Origin: Mimachlamys varia
Taxonomy: Eukaryota; Mollusca; Bivalvia; Pectinida; Pectinidae
Reading direction: 5' to 3'
Assembly: GCA_947623455.1 (NCBI GenBank)
Contig: OX392532.1
Location: forward strand, 22,852,792-22,916,791
DNA: 64,000 nt
The notes beneath the pieces are model-generated. The model worked only from the letters and a program-made list of their open reading frames with translations. It was not told where the DNA came from and did no database searches. Shown here in pieces: positions 11,768 to 24,900 of this stretch. Made by a program: the position numbers and the translations under genes. Position 1 is the stretch's first letter; each line of letters begins with the position of its first letter.

Positions 11768-12254
11768 AGAAGTTAATGGTTACCCCCATATTCTCACTTC
11801 TGGGCTGTGCTGCTGTAGACACTCCTCCTTGGTATGGTTGAAATCTGTTCGAGAGGATTAAATTTGTAAAGACAGTTGATAGATGGACAAATAACCCTGT
11901 CCAACTGTTTGGGGATCGACGTTGTACCATTGAAATGCTCAATTTGTCCGTGGATCAAAAACAATAGCCATTCAGATTGTAATGCTCATAAAACATGTAA
12001 AATGATTTGTATCTACATGTATATATAAATAATGACCTACACAACCAAGACAGTTGTATACAATAACATACACATTTATGAATTTTCAATTCTGTAAATA
12101 GCCGACGGCCAACATTTAGCTTTGTAGTCTTCATTCGATCTCAGTTTGTACAGTGTCCATGCAGAGATTGGTAGGTCTTGGTTCCAATTTTGGTTTGGCC
12201 ATGGATTTCTCCTCTCTTGTAGATGTAGCCATTGTGCTTCGTACGTTGCAGTGC

Positions 12255-12692
12255 GTAAAATTTTCCTTCAAACAACTTCTTCTCAATAACTGAAAGGCCC
12301 AGAGTACTGATATTACGCATGTAGCATGCTGAGATGAAGGGCTGCCAAGTTTGTTAAAATGAATGACCTTGACCTACTCTCAAGGTCACAGGGGTCAAAT
12401 GTCTTAAAATCTTCAAGAAACTTCTCGGTAACCAAACAGCCTAGGTACTGATATCAAGCATGTAACATGCTTGGATGAAGGACTACTAAGTTTATTAAAT
12501 GCCTTGCTTTGACCTACTTTCAAAGTCACAGGTGTCAAATGTCTTTAATTCGTCAAGCATCTTCTTCTCAATAACTGAAAGGCCTATGGTACTGATATTT
12601 CATCTGTATCATGCTGGGATGAAGGTCTACCAAGTTTGTTAAATGAATAAGAATTGTATATAGTCAGATGACAGTTAAGGCCCTTGGGCCTC
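12255..12692 (+). mobile_element. Family F element remnant: about three 145-bp units plus hairpin terminus
   Basis: Three units carry the phrases CTTCTTCTCAATAACTGAAAGG, GTAGCATGCTG and GATGAAGGGCT. The first has an intact core at about 12364 (TGACCTTGA, CCTACTC, TCAAGGTCA). The copy ends in AAGGCCCTTGGGCCTCTTGTTA (12674-12695), a hairpin terminus that appears in reverse complement at 36112, where the full-length element begins. The left end of this copy is truncated. Confidence 0.8.
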
Positions 12693-12745
12693 TTGTTACA
12701 AATTCAGTGAGCAGTTTAAAATTACTTGGCTTGATTACTTGTGGA

Positions 12746-13020
12746 TTAAAGCCCCAATATACGTAACTTTCGGCAAAACCTGAAGCGAAATCAAGCCTAA
12801 TAACGTTTTATATTTATAAATTTAGTTAAGATTAACTGATATCAACAATATTCAAGATAAATTCTTACCCAGTTACTGGTACAGCAGCAGTTGAAACTCG
12901 GTATTTGTAAACACACGACCATTTTGAACTGTCTTCTTACTTCGGCTTGTTGTTGAAGTGGGCCCCACCTGAAGTTTTTTAATTCTTTAAAAAACGAAAT
13001 TACGTATATTGGGCCTTTAA
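12746..13020. mobile_element. M2 MITE, copy 1
   Basis: The ends are inverted repeats: TTAAAGCCCCAATATACGTAA on the left and TTACGTATATTGGGCCTTTAA on the right. Flanking or terminal TTAA is compatible with a TTAA or TA target. Related copies lie at 21974-22367 and 33142-33532, with a truncated one at 62649. No coding capacity. Confidence 0.8.
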
Positions 13021-13720
13021 TCCTTTGACCCCATCCTGTTAGCTTGACCTCTGGTAACTGATCAAGTAGAATCCCAATACAGTGCTACATCATGAAAGTT
13101 ATCTATGGGCCATTGTCTGCCTCTAAATCTGCCACTGTACAGCCATGTTTGTCATGTAAGCTGACATGGATTTGTTTAGAATGCAAAATTCCGCAGAATG
13201 GGAAATGTGGCCAATAGTAGAAAGTTATTTACAAGTCTAATTAACTTTTTAAGTAAGTTTTTTTTTTTTTTTGAAGTAAACAAGAATCATAGAAACGCTA
13301 TTGAAGTTATATCCCATGGAAATCTTTGTTGGCACATAGTTCTGTTTATAGTACCAGGTAATAGTGACCTTGATCTTTGGACGTAATAAATTAAGATCAA
13401 TTCCAAGCAAGGTCTTTCAGTAAGTAGCCACTGTACAGTTCGTGGAGTTGAAAAGGCCCAAAGGAACTCCAGTTGGATCATATTGGAAAGCTTTGTTTGG
13501 AACTCCGCTCTATTCATTGTATCAGTAACCTTGACCTTTGACCTCCAGATCATGCATTCCCAAACAAAGACTTTCAGCAAGGAAGCAATCGAGTTACACA
13601 GGCTAAAAGTCATACCACAGAGACCCTTGTTTGAAAGTTATTTATAAGCAACAGTGACCTTGATCTGTGACCTTTAGAGCTAAAGAGCAACATGTCTTAG
13701 TGCACAGAAACCTGTGTTCG
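13021..13720. repeat. Diverged repeats rich in GTGACCTTGA motifs
   Basis: The phrases AGTGACCTTGATCTTTGGAC, AACCTTGACCTTTGACCTCC and AGTGACCTTGATCTGTGACC recur about every 140-150 bp. They may be a distant relative of the family F units, but similarity outside these motifs is weak. Confidence 0.5.
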
Positions 13721-15335
13721 GACGACAAGACCAATGGCGACTGAAGCCACCGGAAGAGTGATCCCTGTGTCACCTTTTAATGCTTCACAAAAACTAAAAC
13801 ACCAGTTCTGGCATGTTAATGTTAGTTTATTTTCATCTGACCCAGTAAAATCAAGATCAGACAGAAGCTGAACATACAAAATGTACATGTTACACATTAC
13901 CTAACTGTCTACACAAGTACATTAATGTGAGGGATTTTGTAACATACGTAAAGGTAGTTTTCTTCACACTTGATAAAACCAAAAATCAATGGGGGGAAAG
14001 TACACATATGTATATAAAGGTTTTGCTGCTTTTTTCATAAAGATACGTACTACCCATTGGCTGAATATACCTCTGCACTATCTAATGTACAAATATAAAT
14101 ATTTGACATACTTTAGCATTGTCTTACCAGATCTAGAATGAATTTGCAGAAAGGATTTTTTGTTCACAAACAGGGGCTTCCTTTTCTGTGTGCTTACTGT
14201 CCAAATACAGTTCTGCATAGCAACACAATTTTGTTGCTATGGTAGCTAGGGCCTGCATAGGATTTGCACCAAGAAAGATAACTCAAATTAACCAATATGG
14301 TGTTTAAATACCATAAAACTGATCAAACAAATTACCAGAAAATAAAGTTGAAAATTTTATCAACTTTTTATGTGGCCAAAAATGACCCGTAATGCCCCAA
14401 GTCCTTTAGCCATTTCACAAATAACCATCACTGTTGTTGGAAACATAAGAGACTTTAATTTAACCTGTTATTGCAGGCATAGCTTTAAATAAGCCATCAA
14501 AATCTGCAGAGATATACAATGTATGAACAGTTTTTAATAAAACGATAAATGATTTTACACCGGAGCTAAAGAAAGCAGAGAATGAATAAAATGCAATCAA
14601 TCTATGATTGCTGGATAGTTTTTGTAGTTTACATTTCCAAAATGATCTACAAATTAATATTTTATGAACATGCTTATGGCAGATTCGGTTCATGGATAAT
14701 TTCATTGTTTCTTTAAATAATACCTCATCAGGACGCTTTTACCTAATAATTCATTTCACACTTATATGTATACATTCAAATTATATTTCATTGCAGACCA
14801 AAGAGTGAACAAATAATAAAGTATACTCAGTAGTGTATAGTCATGAAGAAACAATCCAACAACTTGCAAATCTTGTGATACAATATAATTGTTAATATGG
14901 TCGTCATATATGTACAATAAATATTTACCGTAATATTAATAATTTAAGGGATGGAAATGGGATGTTGATATGAAACAGATCCCATTCTGAAAATGTTTTT
15001 TTTGTTTGTTAATGAGGGCTGAGTTATGGAGAAGAAATATGAGAGCTGTCACAGCACAATATCGGATTTATTCAATTAAAATACTACAATTAAAGTAAAA
15101 TATCAGCATTTTACACAAGACTAACGGCTAACAGAAGTAATATAATTATAATTTTTCAAAAATTTTGTTTTCATACAAGTTCAGTTACTTTGATTCACTA
15201 AACTGATGTTAAAGTACATTATATATTGGGAGTGAAACCATATGCTTTTGAAAGTGAATTTTGATTTATTTGAATATATGGGATTAAATCATGATTGGTT
15301 TTTGATAAAATTTCATTATTTTGTGGTTCACTCTA

Positions 15336-15425
15336 AACTCATTCACTTCTGAATTTTAACAATGAACTGTTCCAACCTTTAAATTGGAAGAGTTCAAACA
15401 AGTCTTCAGGGGTGAGTGAGTGAGT
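15336..15425. mobile_element. M3 palindromic mini-element
   Basis: Starts AACTCATTCACTTCTGAA and ends TCTTCAGGGGTGAGTGAGT, with the family middle ATGAACTGTTCCAACCTTT. It is palindromic and non-coding. Confidence 0.75.
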
Positions 15426-16473
15426 AAATATATTGACATAAGTACAGGCAATATTCAGATCGAACAGAAATATAATTTTTTGCTCCGTTACATTGTCAAC
15501 AACATATATCCAAAGCTAACAAAAACGACAATATTCATATAAAGATTGAGCCGTGTTGTCACCAATATTCTTTTGGCAAGAATAAGAAACATAACTTCAT
15601 AAGTGTTTATCACATAATTATCTAGGCATAAATGCAGTCAACAAACAACTTGGCAACAGACGAGAACTATAGCAACAAAAATAGGGAAACGAAATAAATC
15701 ACAGGCTTTCATAACTTTTACATTAGATAGGTAATGGTCATTCATGAATGATTATAAAAAAATTGTTAAAACATGTCTTAAACCATTTTTAAAAACAAAT
15801 CACATTCTACATAGTAGATTTTCTTATATTTAACAGTCTTGTTAAATGGATGCAATATACATGTAAAACATATACAGCATGCCATTTTTACACCACTGGA
15901 TGTTTTAGGACTATGACCATCCCCATTAGCTACACTATCAAGATCAGTTATCACAAACAAATCCCTACAGTTATCAATATAGGGATTCAGTGGCCCTTTT
16001 TTCTTAATCCAACTCATTTATTCCTAGCTAAATTCGTTGTCCCTTTTTTAACAAATGTTATACGCTATACATATCCCTCCCTTTTGACTCTCCTTTAAGA
16101 GAATACAAAATTTCTTAATGTTATAACAATGACGAAATGTTGCCGAAAAGGGACACGTTAGCAGTATGACAAGGCTTGAGTTTGATACATATTGTAATAC
16201 TTCATTCTTTTTATGGGAAATATCGTAAACGATTTCAATCAAAACGAATAAGTGTAACATTAAACTCTAAGGACAATTGTCTTTGTGACCTGTGCATGTA
16301 CATCTTTAACCCATTTAACACTGTTGACACTAATAAATTTATTTTATTTTGAGAGTTTTACGTCCTCACGTGGCCTTCCGACCTTCAGTGGACAAGTATA
16401 CACTAATAAACTAAGCCAGAGCTCTTTAAAGTAGATTTAAACAAATTTACAAAGGGGAGGGGGAGGGGGGGTT

Positions 16474-16561
16474 ATCTCATCCATCCCTGATATTTCATAA
16501 TGGACTATTCCAACCTTTGATTCGGAAGAGTTCAAATGTGTCATCAGGGGTGAATGAGTTA
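16474..16561. mobile_element. M3 palindromic mini-element
   Basis: Starts ATCTCATCCATCCCTGA and ends ATCAGGGGTGAATGAGTTAA, with TAATGGACTATTCCAACC in the middle. It directly follows a G-rich run. Confidence 0.75.
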
Positions 16562-18297
16562 AACAAAAAGAATTAAAAACTTAAAATAACACTTTGTATG
16601 TGCCTTCATTTTAATGAAACAAAATTAAGAAATATTTAAATATCCAACCACGAACCTTTGATTGAAATAAACAAAAAATCAAGAAAAAACCGATGTGCCC
16701 TCAGTTTAAAACAAAAATCACTTCAGAGTTAATTCAAAATATGCAAAATATGCCCTGCATGTTTTTAAGTCCAAGTATACGAACATTTCATGATTATACC
16801 ATTTAAAACAGGGTGGTGAGTTGCAGTCTGAGAAAACAATTACCAGGGTATTAAGAAAATTGTTTTAACAAATGTAAAACTGCTCTGGAAACAAGCAGCG
16901 ATATATATAGGGTCTTGTCACTTTTGTATAGGTACAGTTGACATCAGTCATATGATATTGTCATATGGTTCACAAGAAACAAATATTTTTGTATGAAATA
17001 AATGAGATGATTCAAATATTTTCATCCACACAAATTTTTGTAATGAAGAACTGATTTACCCTTAAAAACTCTTTAACATTTCAAACAGGGTAAACTTTAT
17101 CGTAACTTACGTTTGGATATTTGAAAAAAAAAATAAAAAATTCCGAGACTAAAATGAAATACAATAATTATTGTACCTTTTGTACCTGTGGATCCAATCT
17201 TCATTCAAAACAATGAAGTCAGCACACAAAACTAGAGAACGTATGAACATGTACCCTACAGATTTAATGCTGGATAGAATTAGCACCTGTATGACATGAT
17301 TTAAATAAATCAGCTGTGACACCCTAGGGCCTGTTCCATTCTTTGGAATAATCAGTTTTGTTTTTTTTTGCGTATCAATCCTGGCGGAGATGAAAACAAT
17401 TACCTATGCAGCACTTGCAACAACATATTCACCAAATAACTAGGTTCAATCTTATTTCACAATGAAACAATCTGGTGTGACCAGCTAAGGCCAACCAATC
17501 AAATCACATAAAAAACAGTTCTGACATCATTAGTCTGAATGATCCCAACTAGTATATATACATGTCACCTCTTAGCACTTTTGAGGTTTGTACATTTCAC
17601 AAGGCATGTACCATTCACCAACAAATAATGAAATTATTGATATGACCTTGCTCAGCATATTAACCTTCCTAAATCTCTCACTTCATAAGATGCATCTAAA
17701 CTTATTCCCCACTAAAGTCACGTTTAAATTCTCCCAATTCAAAAGGCTGGAATTCTTCTTTCTCCAAACACATACATTAAGGTATTTTACTCTTACATCC
17801 CAATAATGATATCAAGTATTTGATACCAACACATACTCATTCATGAGAAGAAGTTTTATGAAGATTTACCCAATTTTACCCCCTTTCCCCCCCACCTTTA
17901 ATTCTAAATATTCCGTCTGTCTTGGCCACACTTCATACCAAATATTCAAAATCTCTCAGCTTGAATACTCAAATAGCTCATAAAGTTTTCCAACGTTCCC
18001 GCTGACTTTGACATTCGAATGTTTAGACATAATGATGCCTCACCCTATAAATCACTAACAACTTCCCCTAGGGGTGGCCTTTCCAAGTTCAGTATAAAAT
18101 TATATACAAACACATTCTCTTTTGAGGCAATTACATTGATTTTACATTTATTCCAAACGTGACAATATCCACAAAAATTACTGTAACAGCGCATTTGCAT
18201 CACAATACAACACTATCACATATCCTTATTTGACCTACAGCATACTGAAGATGACGTAACACACACATATGCTGCACCTTTTTAATTTAGTAATAGA

Positions 18298-18380
18298 TAC
18301 AGTATGTTCATATTTGAACAGTATGTTCATATTTGAACAGTATGTTCATATTTGAACAGTAAATTCATATTTGAACAGTA
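18298..18380. repeat. 19-bp tandem repeat, four to five units
   Basis: Units of AGTATGTTCATATTTGAAC follow each other at 19-bp spacing from 18301, the last being AGTAAATTCATATTTGAAC. Confidence 0.9.
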
Positions 18381-18978
18381 ACACAAAACATGATTTTGAG
18401 ATAATAAAAATGTTCCACTTCCACATTAAAGCTCATGGTCTACACTATACAATACACATCTTCATTTTACTGTTACAAAACAATTTACAAAACAGATGTA
18501 AAATGTTTCAGGAAAATATCTCAATACTTCTCCTCCTAAACATTGGGACATTCTAAAAGGCAAATTGATTTTTGCATTTTCTTCTCATATGATAATGTTA
18601 GAGGGTGCCACACAAGCTCGCTGCCCTCATATGGTTGTGATATGGTTGTGATGATTTGACAATCACATTGATGTTTATAAAACCATTTACTTTGTTAACG
18701 TTTCTCTTGTAAAATCCAGATATCGTAAAGGCTCATCTCCGAAAACAGTTTTCTTAAATTAAAATGGGTTGATGAAACACTCTCTCAGTCAATATCAGCT
18801 ACCAGTACAAAGTCTTGTGATTTTCATACAAAGTCTTGTGATTTTCACTTTTACCATCTAAGCATTGGGCAGTAAAAACATGAACACAGCCGATTATCAT
18901 CACACAATCCTGTACCATGTGTCGTGAAGTAACTTCAATGATAAAACCTGAAAATTGGCCAGCAAAAAAATAATCACT

Positions 18979-21900
18979 TCAGTTCATTTTTGCTACACAA
19001 TCCTGCACAAGATCTTGTAAATTGTCAAACACCTGGAAATCGAGAGGTTTCACTTCCTCTGCATTGTTCCGATCGCGGATTTGGTTCCATTGCTGGAGGA
19101 TATTAGCGTACATATCAGCCATACTGTGATTGTACGTAGTCCTATAGAGCCTCAACAGGCCACGATAATCGTACTCCAAACCACTGTACCCTTCACCAAA
19201 CAATTTCTTGCCTGCAAAAATAATTAGGTAATATGTATTTTAACACTGCATAGTGACATTATATTATCAAATTACCAGAATATGCAAAAAGGTGAATCCT
19301 GCAATTCACTGCCTTTTTGATAGACAGTAACTTAGGACTACAGACTTGCAATGGTGTTGCCCGATACTGTCAACAAACTCATTTTCACCGCAACTTATTT
19401 TCGTGTTTTCATAAGAAACAACTATTTCGCAACAATTTAATTTCGTGATAACCACGGTCGTAAATCATATGTACAGTATAGTACTCTTACAGTTGGCATA
19501 CCTCTGATTGAAACCATTTCTTAGCAATTAATTTTTCGCATTTTTAATCACTTTCGAAATTAGCGAAAATTAATCGCAAGCAAGAAGAAGTTGGTTAACA
19601 GTATTTAATCCTAGTCAATTAGTTCCTAGAACATACTTTTGACGGCTTAACAATGCTAAATGAAAATCACTATAGGATCTTCATAAATTTTCATTTCATA
19701 TAGGAATTTTAAAACGAGGCTAAGGATCTCCAAATTAGCAGCCTTTGGCCCCACTTGGGAAGAGATAGTGAAATCTCAACCTGAGTATCTTAAGTTTACA
19801 AACACAACAGTTTGCTGAGTATTTGGTAATGTAAGAATCTTTCCCCAGAGACTGAAATTTCTAATATCACCTTTTAAGGGGGTTGAACAATTTTTATTCT
19901 CTAAAACCCTATTCACAAATTGCTTGTCATAAATGTTATATATAAATGACACAGGCCAAATGCAAGATTGAGAAGGGAATGTCATACCAGGTTTAACTGT
20001 GAATACCCCTGTCCTGGGTATGAGAATAAGTTCTCTTTTCTAGAATGTTTTCTATAAGGGTTGTTCCCAATTTATTTGTAGGGGAGGAGTGGTAGGTAGT
20101 TTCTGAAACACATGCAGTTGAATCTCGTTATGTCAAAGTCGATGGTGTAAGTACATGTGGAAAAAACTTTGATTTATCAAAGCATTGGAAGTGAGATTGA
20201 CTGTTGAGTGGGAAGTTTGGCTGAGACCAACAAAGTACTTCATTTAACAGAATCTTCTAGTTCGAGATAACGAAGTTCGACAGCAGAACTTTAAAAGAGT
20301 TTCTAAGGAAAGCATTCTCTAATTTAATCAATAGACTGCATACAAATACCAGAACAAAAAAGGTCACTTCTCCACATACCTATAGCTATAGAACGTAGAT
20401 ATAGCTTTTCTGCCTCATCAAATTTCCGCATGTCATAATTATAGAGAGAGGCCAGATGACCTACGGACAGAGCAACTTCGTAATCATCAGTTCCAAGTAG
20501 CCTCTCTTTGATCTCTATGGCTTTTAAATGCATTTCCTGTGCTTCCTGTGAAATATAAATAAATACATATGGCCATGGACTGCAAATGTAATTTTTCTTG
20601 TTATATTGCAGAAAATAATTGATTCAAATAAATTAAGCGAATCATTTTTCTTGAAAAATAATTCTGTTTCAGATACATTACTTAAAATTGAGAAATAAAG
20701 AATGATTTAAGTTGTAATGGTCATAGTTAAGAGATATTCATTTCATTCCACTTTATACATGTTCCTTCTCTCAGCATTGGCACATAAGTCATTGAAAAGG
20801 GAGCAAACTTATTTTGTTTTGTGATTGGTTCCATCTTAATCTGAAATACCGAGCTGCAATTTGTATACAGTGCAGACATACATCATATCTCCTCATCGAC
20901 TGGTACAGGCGGCCCAGGTTCCCGTAGTGTTTGGCTGTCTGGACGTTATTTTCCCCGAAGGCAGCCTTTGCCAGGGCCAGAGATTGGAGGTGAAGGTCTT
21001 GAGATTCCAGTAACATCCTGTTCTCTTCCTCCTTGTCATGGCTGTCGATGGCAATCTCCTCCAGGATAAGGGCTGTAGGAATGTAGACCAACCAGTAAGC
21101 ACAGTTCAACCAAACTCAGAAGAACACAACCAAGTTCATTCAATGTTTGTCAACACTACTCAACAAAGTTCACCCAAAATCAGAACTACACAACCAAATC
21201 ACCCAAAATCAGAACTACACAACCAAATCACCCAAAATCAGAACTACACAACCAAATCACCCAAAATCAGAACTACACAACCAAATCACCCAAAATCAGA
21301 ACTACACAACCAAATCACCCAAAATCAGAATTACACAACCAAATCACCAAATCACCCAAAATCAGAACTACACAACCAAATCACCCAAAATCAGAATTAC
21401 ACAACCAAATCACCCAAAATCAGAATTACACAACCAAATCACCCAAAATCAGAACTACACAACCAAATCACCCAAAATCAGAACTACACAACCAAGTAAC
21501 CCGAAATCAGAACTACCCAACCAAATCACACAAAATCAGAACTACCCAACCAAGTTACCCAATATCAGAACTACACAACCAAGTTACCCAATATCAGAAC
21601 TACACAACCAAGTTACCCAATATCAGAACTTCACAACCAAATTACCCAATATCATAACTACACAACCAAGTTACCCAATATCAGAACTTCACAACCAAGT
21701 TACCCAAAATCAGAACTACACAACCAAGTTACCCAGTATCAAGTCCACATAATTCAGACTACCCAGGATGTTTATTATGGAAGCCCATATTCACAGCTGC
21801 ACGCACAAACACTCACATAAAAAGGTTTAAAATAATGACATCAAATATATATGACTGTTGTTAGAACACTAATGTGTATAACAAAATGAAGGGTATGGAC

Positions 21901-24900
21901 CCTTAGATCCACTATAGTACATACAAACAGCATTGACTCTACTCCCTGCACTTCTACTAGACTAAATGTAACAATTAAAAGCCTAATATACGTAACTTCA
22001 GGGAATATTTCGTGATTCAGAAAATATCTGGAAAAAAATCCAGTTGATAACCATGCAAAAATAAGGCTAAACTGATGTAAACCTGAACAGTAACTATCAA
22101 GACACTCTAGACAGAAAATTCAAAAGAATTCAAAATAATTTAGTTGTGGACCACTAAAACAACAAACCTAAGTTAGACGACAGTTCAAAATGGATGCATG
22201 TTTACAAATACAGAGTTTCAACTGCTGCTGTAACGATACCTATGAAAGAATTCATCTTTAATATTGCTGATAACAATTAATCTTAACTAAATCTATAAAA
22301 ATGATTAGTTATTAGGCTTGATTTTTGCTTAAAATTTTGTCGAAAGTTACGTATATTGGGCCTTTTATGGATAAAAATTGAAAACACTGACTATTAGAAA
22401 GGAAATAAATGTTTTACTCTACTCTTATCATGTCAATGATTTGTAAATGCAGATCACTAATTTTAACAGACAACAAAGATAATTCATAGTTGTCTATTGT
22501 CCACCTAGACCTTGGTTAGAAAGCTTGGTTAAGGCAGAGTAACTGGTAAAGGACCTGTCAACCTGGGAATACATGTAGGTATAATGTGGCTTACCTTTTA
22601 CACGTTTGGATGATGATAACAATAAATGATCCTGTGGTAAAATGTGACCGAGAATTTCTATGGCTTTGTCTGCGTGATCTCTGGAAAAATCAAGAATTGG
22701 TTTTTAGAAGGAAGTGTAGAAGACCTGATATTATTATTATTACATAATTATTCTTTTTCCACAAGCTATGATATCATAACACAAACATTTATAACTAATT
22801 CTGTATTCAAAGCAGTAGCTTTTAGTTTACAATATTAATGAGAGAGACTGCAACTTTGTGAAAATTTTCGATGTCACATGACACCATGGTTTTGAGTAGT
22901 CATTTTACACATTTTTCTAACTCTAATATCACTTACCTCTCCATAGATATATATATTAGTTGTTCAGTTTGAGGTATCTTGATCCAACTAAACACTCATT
23001 TGTAATTATGTGTCAACTATACAGAAATTTTTCAACTTGCCTAGGTAGCAATCTATGTTTTAATGAAAGTAATAAGTACAATAATATCAGATAACACTGG
23101 TTAAAACCCATATAAGATATACAAGTCCATTGATGTAGTGTAACATACTTCCAATTAAAGTCGGATCCGATTTGGGTCCTGACATTCACAAAAACAAAAA
23201 CAGTGTAATTGGTGACATCAGAGCATTTTATAAATATCCTACATGAGCCCTGGGAGCTAATTTTGTTTTGTAAGAACACCTATTGATATTCTTCCTTTGA
23301 CACAACCAGAATCTGGAATGAATTACCAGTAATAAAACGATGGTTTGGTGATCCTTCTTCTTTGGTGATTCACCCTCCATCAATACTGATGATTATGGGC
23401 AAGTAGGTTTGGCACTGGACGTGATTAAAAGGTGAAAGAAGTTGTTATTTACAGTGAGTTTTTTTTTTTTTTAATTAGATTTTTAGTGGAGCTATAAGAT
23501 AAAAACATTGTGAGTTTTAAGGTGTGTTTGAGATCCACAAGGGCTGCATTGTGTATATGTGCCTTGATGATCTCTAGTGTAGGGCATTGTACTGCTGTCA
23601 CCGGCCCTTGGATCCTGTCACCTTATACAGGTAATGGGTTCAGAGTAGATTATGATACCTTGCATTTTTAAAGTTGCCCGAACTGTACTCCTGTACGTAG
23701 GAGGCATAGGCCAGGTCTTCATGGGCGATGGCTACATACAGGTTATTTCCGCCGAACACAGACTGCCGGATATCTAGTGCCATCTAAAACAGATGTCAAA
23801 CACATTGTTATCATAAAGTAAACTATAAATTCATGTACAGCATTATAACAAGTTTTTATAAAAAAAACTATAAATTCCTGTACAGCATTATTACAAAGGA
23901 CGTATGCTCTCTCTATGAGAAAGATAGAGTCACATTTAGACTATCAATACAGAAAAGTCTGGTAGATATATCTTCAATTGTCAAACTGATGAATGCATCA
24001 AACCTACTTAACTGATCAATTTCATAGTGAACTGAACCTGTATAAGAGATCTCCTGTATTAAGTTTAGAGAATTCATTTTTGGCTTCTCAATGGTACTGT
24101 ATTAAATACAGATTTGGGTGTACTTGTAATGTATATGAAGTAAAATTATCAATGTGTAATAGGAAAGTCATCTTTGATATTCCAAGGATTAGCCTCACAC
24201 ACGCTCCTTACACACCTTGAATGTATGTCATAGCAATATTGAAGCCTCTTCGTGTGCTACCCTGTTGATAAGGCCAGAAGCCTAGTTCAATCCCTTGATG
24301 TTCATCAAAAGAATCTTGCAGCCACATAACGGTAATAATTGACAGACTTTGAAGTTGGTTGTTGCTACTTTGAAATCTTCAAATGACAGATATCAGCCTA
24401 GCGATTGATCAGGTTATTTTTAGCCAACACCTATCAAACTGCTATATTCTTGCCTTCAGTTTTGCCATGACATATTACAGGAGTGTAGAGTGTAACTCAG
24501 TGAAATACAGGATACAGGAAAGTACACATTACCTGATAAACTTGTACAGCTGCTGTGATCGAATCGACATTTAAAAGGTAGAAACCGTAGTCCAGGAGTG
24601 CGTCTGAATATTTAGGATGCTGTCCTCCAAACATGGTCCTGTCAGTTTACAAAGTAAATAGATCATTCTTTACATACATAATGTATTCACAAATTCTACT
24701 CAAATTAAGACTCGCCCAAACAAGCTATAATCTACATGCATCAAATACATAATAACAAGATCTTTTTTCCAGTACTTTGTAAATACTTTTAATCTTTTTT
24801 ATAAGGGCTTTGCTTTATTTCCCTTATGATTAATACTGTTTTTAATATCAGTGACCTTGACTTTTGGCAAATTCGGGCAGTAATGAACTGGACAAAGTAA

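Larger units (their letters stand above)
13721..18295. other. Intergenic DNA between MTFP1 and APPBP2, no gene seen
   Basis: AT-rich sequence with many short spurious frames and no recognisable exon, tRNA or rRNA. It contains M3 mini-elements at 15336-15425 and 16474-16561, and a G-rich run at about 16454-16471. The right part may include the long 3' UTR of the minus-strand APPBP2 gene. Confidence 0.55.

Noticed and set aside
21038..21752. Open frames of 153 and 201 codons reading HNQITQNQNYTTK-like repeats
   Set aside because: They are the 29-bp minisatellite read in overlapping frames, antisense to APPBP2 and mostly within its intron.
21090..21752. CRISPR-like array
   Set aside because: Units are contiguous with no unique spacers, and the host is an animal.
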